A DNA stretch of 13,727 nucleotides from Candidatus Pacearchaeota archaeon RBG_13_36_9 (GTDB taxonomy: Archaea > Nanobdellota > Nanobdellia > Pacearchaeales > GW2011-AR1): assembly GCA_001786395.1 (NCBI GenBank), contig MFWN01000055.1:298-14024 (forward strand), in the 5' to 3' direction. Numbering within the stretch: position 1 is the first letter of the stretch; every line of letters begins with the position of its first letter. This document shows positions 11,664-13,727 of the stretch, piece by piece. The position numbers were made by a program, and so were the translations under genes. The notes under the pieces were generated by a model that had not been told where the DNA came from, ran no database searches, and saw only the letters and a program-made list of their open reading frames with translations.

Positions 11664-11708
11664 GTAATGAAAAATATGCGAGAAAATGTTTATTGTTGTG
11701 GAGAACTA

Positions 11709-12323
11709 TTATTTTTGAACTGCATTCTGATTTGCAGATTTCTCTGGGGGAATCTTGTTCTCTTGTTTTTTCTTTCTTTCTACATAAAAAAATCTCTTTA
11801 CTATTTTTTTACTGATGGTATGCTTATTGTCTGAAAGATTTATAAGATTATCAGAAACACACTCGGCAAAATAACAAATATCCACTTCTTTTTTCAATTT
11901 TTTCACTCTTTCAATTAATGGAGCAAAATCTCCATCACTGCTTATAAGAATTGCCTTATCATATTTATTTTCATAAGCATCACCTAACATATCAAGAGCT
12001 AAACAAACATCATCTCCTTTTATTATATGATACTCTTCACCTTCCTCGCTAATCCTAGGCTTCCTCTTGCATAAAATAACCTCACAATTTTTCATTTTTC
12101 TTAATCTTGAAAATAACTTTTGCTGCCTTCTAAAAGGTTCTTTATTCAATTGCTGTTTTAGTGAGGCGTTGTAATAATAAATTTTTATCAGAGAGCAATT
12201 TTTTGTTAAGTATTTTATATAGTTTTCAAAATCAAATTTTTCATCAGTATATCTTTGATTAATTGACCTCAAACCCCCATAGAAATTGGCACCATCTATA
12301 TAGACACAAACTCTTTTGTTCAT
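11709..12323 (-). CDS. NYN/LabA-like nuclease 2 (DUF88 family)
   Basis: 204 aa from the ATG at 12323, which aligns with the start of NYN1 (MNKRVCVYIDGANFY). Acidic residues expected of the NYN fold are present: Asp10 (YIDGANFY), Asp104/Asp105 and Asp111 (KGDDVCLALDML), Asp130 and Asp132 (ISSDGDF). A basic tail (VERKKKQENKIPPEK) could bind nucleic acid. It is probably a metal-dependent RNase; substrate unknown. A GTG at 12365 is in frame, about 25 nt from a TATA-like box (12387-12394), and would add 14 residues (VYPVITLVMRVFFK); I prefer the ATG because the extension has no counterpart in NYN1 and overlaps a hairpin plus T8. It lies between GT remnant R6 and stub R7. Confidence 0.85.
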   Translation of the reverse strand: MNKRVCVYIDGANFYGGLRSINQRYTDEKFDFENYIKYLTKNCSLIKIYYYNASLKQQLNKEPFRRQQKLFSRLRKMKNCEVILCKRKPRISEEGEEYHIIKGDDVCLALDMLGDAYENKYDKAILISSDGDFAPLIERVKKLKKEVDICYFAECVSDNLINLSDNKHTISKKIVKRFFYVERKKKQENKIPPEKSANQNAVQK

Positions 12324-12326
12324 TTT

Positions 12327-12359
12327 AAAAAAAACCCGCATTACCAAAGTAATAACGGG
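12327..12359 (-). terminator. Hairpin with eight-T run just before NYN2
   Basis: On the minus strand CCCG-ttATTAC and GTAAT-gCGGG pair (12335-12359), followed by T8 (12334-12327) and then the ATG four bases later. This has the shape of an intrinsic terminator pointing into the NYN2 start. It could end transcripts from upstream or act as an attenuator in the NYN2 leader. Confidence 0.5.
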
Positions 12360-12369
12360 GTACACATCT

Positions 12370-12402
12370 CAGGGTCCTGCAAGCAGGTTTATAGCCTCCC
12401 TG
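12370..12402 (-). promoter_or_regulatory. Structured upstream region and TATA box of NYN2
   Basis: CAGGG (12370-12374) pairs with CCCTG (12398-12402), enclosing a perfect hairpin CCTGC-AA-GCAGG (12376-12387). A TATA-like CTATAAAC (12387-12394, minus) lies inside; a second, CTTATAAAG, at 12429-12437 coincides with the end of GT remnant R6. No known riboswitch or tRNA is recognised. Confidence 0.35.
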
Positions 12403-12490
12403 TGGCATAAGATATTAATGGTTACAATCTTTATAAGTCTTTGTATTTTGAAAATTCTTTTAAGAGGCAGTAAGTTGCATTGCCTGCCCC

Positions 12491-12545
12491 TAATAAAACA
12501 AAGCAAATTCTGTAATACCAAAAGAAACTAATTTTCTTTGTTTTA
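12491..12545. repeat. 55-bp inverted-repeat element, copy 2
   Basis: One base differs from copy 1 at 9399-9453. It sits between the same GT codons (after PPLG, before GAGNA) and between C runs. The GT flanks of the two copies differ by about eight positions over some 60 bp by hand alignment, so the insert is better conserved than its surroundings. Confidence 0.85.
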
Positions 12546-12572
12546 CCCCCAGCGGAGGGAACTCATAGCCAA

Positions 12573-12594
12573 AAAATTCCTTCAGAGGAATTTT
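12573..12594. other. 22-bp hairpin inside GT remnant R6
   Basis: AAAATTCCT (12573-12581) and AGGAATTTT (12586-12594) are perfect arms around a 4-nt loop, lying just upstream of the GYEFPPLG codons. It belongs to sequence that separates the GT start from its continuation. Confidence 0.6.
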
Positions 12595-12704
12595 AGGGCT
12601 TCAAAAATGCCTTTGGATGCATTTCTGAGGTTAATCATTAAAATTTTCATAAAAATGTTTGTTGTGGTGGACTATATTAGAATGACTGCAGGAATGAAGG
12701 AATT

Positions 12705-13244
12705 TTACTGCAAAAGTTCTTCTGGAACTTTAAGCTCTTTATCTAAATATACCAGTTCTTCTGCTTCTGATATTGCCTGCCTGCAAATCTCAATTCTGCG
12801 GCTATATTGGCGGCTTACTTCTTCGCTTTCTATGTAAGGGCCGTACCTTGCTTCCTCTCTTTCATCTACATCTGATATTTCTTCTTTGTCAGCATATACC
12901 ATTATCCTGCTGATAAATTCCTCATTATAGTCAATCAGCCCTTTGTCTTTAATATACTTCAGGAAAGATGCTGTGCATCTCTGGTTTCTGCTTTCAACTC
13001 CGAATTTGGAAAGTATTGCCAGGGCACAATAGTACAGAGTGTAATACCAGGCTTCTGGTATCATATATTCAAACCCGTTGTTTTTGTAGAGCTCACATAA
13101 TTCCAGGTTCTTCTTGGCTTTTTCCAAATATCTTTTAGCCAGCGCATCATCCGGCTTTTTAATAACGAGTCCCTTGTGTTTCTTGCCAGCTCCGGAGTCT
13201 TTTATCCCGCTTTTAAAACAATTTTTAACTTCGTTCTTTTCCAT
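12705..13244 (-). CDS. HEPN-domain toxin of pair D
   Basis: 179 aa. After a basic N-terminus (1-30), helices DDALAKRYLEKAKKNLELC (32-50) and WYYTLYYCALAILSKFGVES (66-85) give the HEPN fold, closest here to pair B. EREEARYGPY holds R-x4-Y (Arg129, Tyr134), the UPF0332-type variant that lacks the His of canonical HEPN RNases. A second tyrosine (Tyr137) lies three residues later. The ATG at 13244 lies 2 nt after the stop of the nucleotidyltransferase gene, so the two form an operon. Toxin activity is inferred from the pairing. GT remnant R6 starts about 40 nt after its stop. Confidence 0.85.
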   Translation of the reverse strand: MEKNEVKNCFKSGIKDSGAGKKHKGLVIKKPDDALAKRYLEKAKKNLELCELYKNNGFEYMIPEAWYYTLYYCALAILSKFGVESRNQRCTASFLKYIKDKGLIDYNEEFISRIMVYADKEEISDVDEREEARYGPYIESEEVSRQYSRRIEICRQAISEAEELVYLDKELKVPEELLQ

Positions 13245-13246
13245 TT

Positions 13247-13727
13247 TTATCCAAGGTAAAGCTTATTTAAATCTCTTATGAATTTAATAAAATTTTCCTG
13301 GCCAAACAAAACTGTACCCTTTTCAACAGCATCCAGAAATGCCTTATTTTTTTGCACAGCTAACTCATGCCTGAATTCCTCTTTTGTAAACCCTACCTCA
13401 TGAATTTTCTTAATTTGCGCCAGCTGAATTTTAGATACTGCCTTATCGATCTCTATAAATTGCCTCTTATTTTTTACTACGCTTAAAATATCAATATCTT
13501 TAGCGTCTTTTGGTGAGTGGAGTATGCTGCCATATAAGACAAGAAAGTCTACTTTGTCCTTTAACCCTGCAAAATTATCAAGCCATCTTTGGTTTTTTAT
13601 AGCCTCTTCTAAAAGCAGGGTGGCAAGATTCTTTTCAACCAATGGATTTTCCCAGTTTAATCTTACTTTGTAGGTGCTTGTCTTTCCTTCGCCGGCAGGA
13701 ATAAGCTTAACAAATCGGTCAGACTCT
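13247..13727 (-). CDS. Winged-helix nucleotidyltransferase of pair D (5' end outside window)
   Basis: The frame stays open to the right edge, so the gene is partial. The visible N-terminal part RFVKLIPAGEGKTSTYKVRL and NWENPLVEKNL looks like the wing and linker of a winged-helix domain; a TTG at 13642 would give a shorter 131-aa protein, but the coherent upstream frame argues against that start. The MNT domain carries YGSILHSPKDAKDIDIL, a GSx9DxD variant with both aspartates. It should be the antitoxin of the HEPN gene 2 nt downstream and is the most upstream gene of the minus-strand block. The C-terminus (GQENFIKFIRDLNKLYLG) resembles the ends of the other MNT proteins. Confidence 0.82.
   Translation of the reverse strand, partial: ESDRFVKLIPAGEGKTSTYKVRLNWENPLVEKNLATLLLEEAIKNQRWLDNFAGLKDKVDFLVLYGSILHSPKDAKDIDILSVVKNKRQFIEIDKAVSKIQLAQIKKIHEVGFTKEEFRHELAVQKNKAFLDAVEKGTVLFGQENFIKFIRDLNKLYLG

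Larger units (their letters stand above)
12431..12650 (-). pseudogene. Glycosyltransferase remnant R6 with two small insertions
   Basis: From 12650: MKILMIN, then about 55 bp of unrelated sequence with a 22-bp hairpin, then GYEFPPLG (12546-12569), then the 55-bp inverted-repeat element, then GAGNATYCLLKEFSKYKDL-stop (12431-12490). The order of GT pieces is collinear with an intact N-terminus, so it is one gene interrupted twice and truncated. GT similarity ends at KDL, where a TATA-like box begins. The promoter element ACAACAAACATTTTT abuts the ATG. Confidence 0.8.

Noticed and set aside
12361..12440. tRNA or known riboswitch
   Set aside because: Hairpins exist, but no T-loop motif, acceptor stem or recognisable aptamer core is visible.
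12538..12837. Plus-strand 99-codon frame
   Set aside because: It overlaps GT remnant R6 and the end of the HEPN gene of pair D in antisense, with no protein-like composition or promoter.

Overview
The window is AT-rich and reads as an uncultivated archaeon, possibly a DPANN lineage. Many starts lie about 25 nt downstream of a BRE/TATA-like box with no Shine-Dalgarno (leaderless genes). The gene content also fits: an AbrB-like small regulator, an AlbA_2/ATPase/wHTH regulator, HEPN/MNT pairs, NYN nucleases, and a secreted protein with a parallel beta-helix and thrombospondin type 3 repeats. The lineage is inference; no rRNA or universal marker is present.

Layout. 1-1120 (minus): an AbrB-like regulator, a small membrane protein, an unrecognised 189-aa protein, then a glycosyltransferase (GT) start running off the left edge. 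1142-1190: a divergent promoter region. 1197-2813: a 46-codon zinc-finger-like ORF converging on an AlbA_2 regulator with a 12-bp coding minisatellite. 2852-3188: a truncated GT 5' end and remnants of a second zinc-finger/AlbA locus. 3236-4340 (plus): wHTH-nucleotidyltransferase/HEPN pair A, then a third zinc-finger remnant. 4534-8001 (plus): an 1155-aa secreted protein. 8016-13727 (all minus): HEPN/MNT pairs and single NYN nucleases alternate (pair D, NYN2, pair C, NYN1, pair B in transcription order), with a fragment of the 5' end of a GT gene after every module.

The unusual feature is this scaffold. Seven places carry the start of a family-4-like GT (ILMLNYEFPPLGGG type), and several also keep the GT promoter. 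Five are cut or interrupted at the poly-G stretch coding for PPLGGG. Two carry an almost identical 55-bp inverted-repeat insert at that point. In several cases GT homology ends where the TATA box of the next module begins. This looks like repeated exchange of toxin-antitoxin and nuclease modules at paralogous GT 5' ends, with the stubs as scars or as recombination anchors. The sequence shows the stubs; the mechanism is inference.

Functionally, each MNT probably neutralises its HEPN partner, perhaps by modifying a Tyr in the R-x4-Y motif that all four HEPN proteins carry in place of the usual R-x4-6-H. The NYN proteins are probable metal-dependent RNases. The secreted protein and the GT genes belong to cell-surface biology. 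The window therefore looks like a surface-glycan or surface-protein locus invaded by RNA-targeting toxin/antitoxin-type modules.
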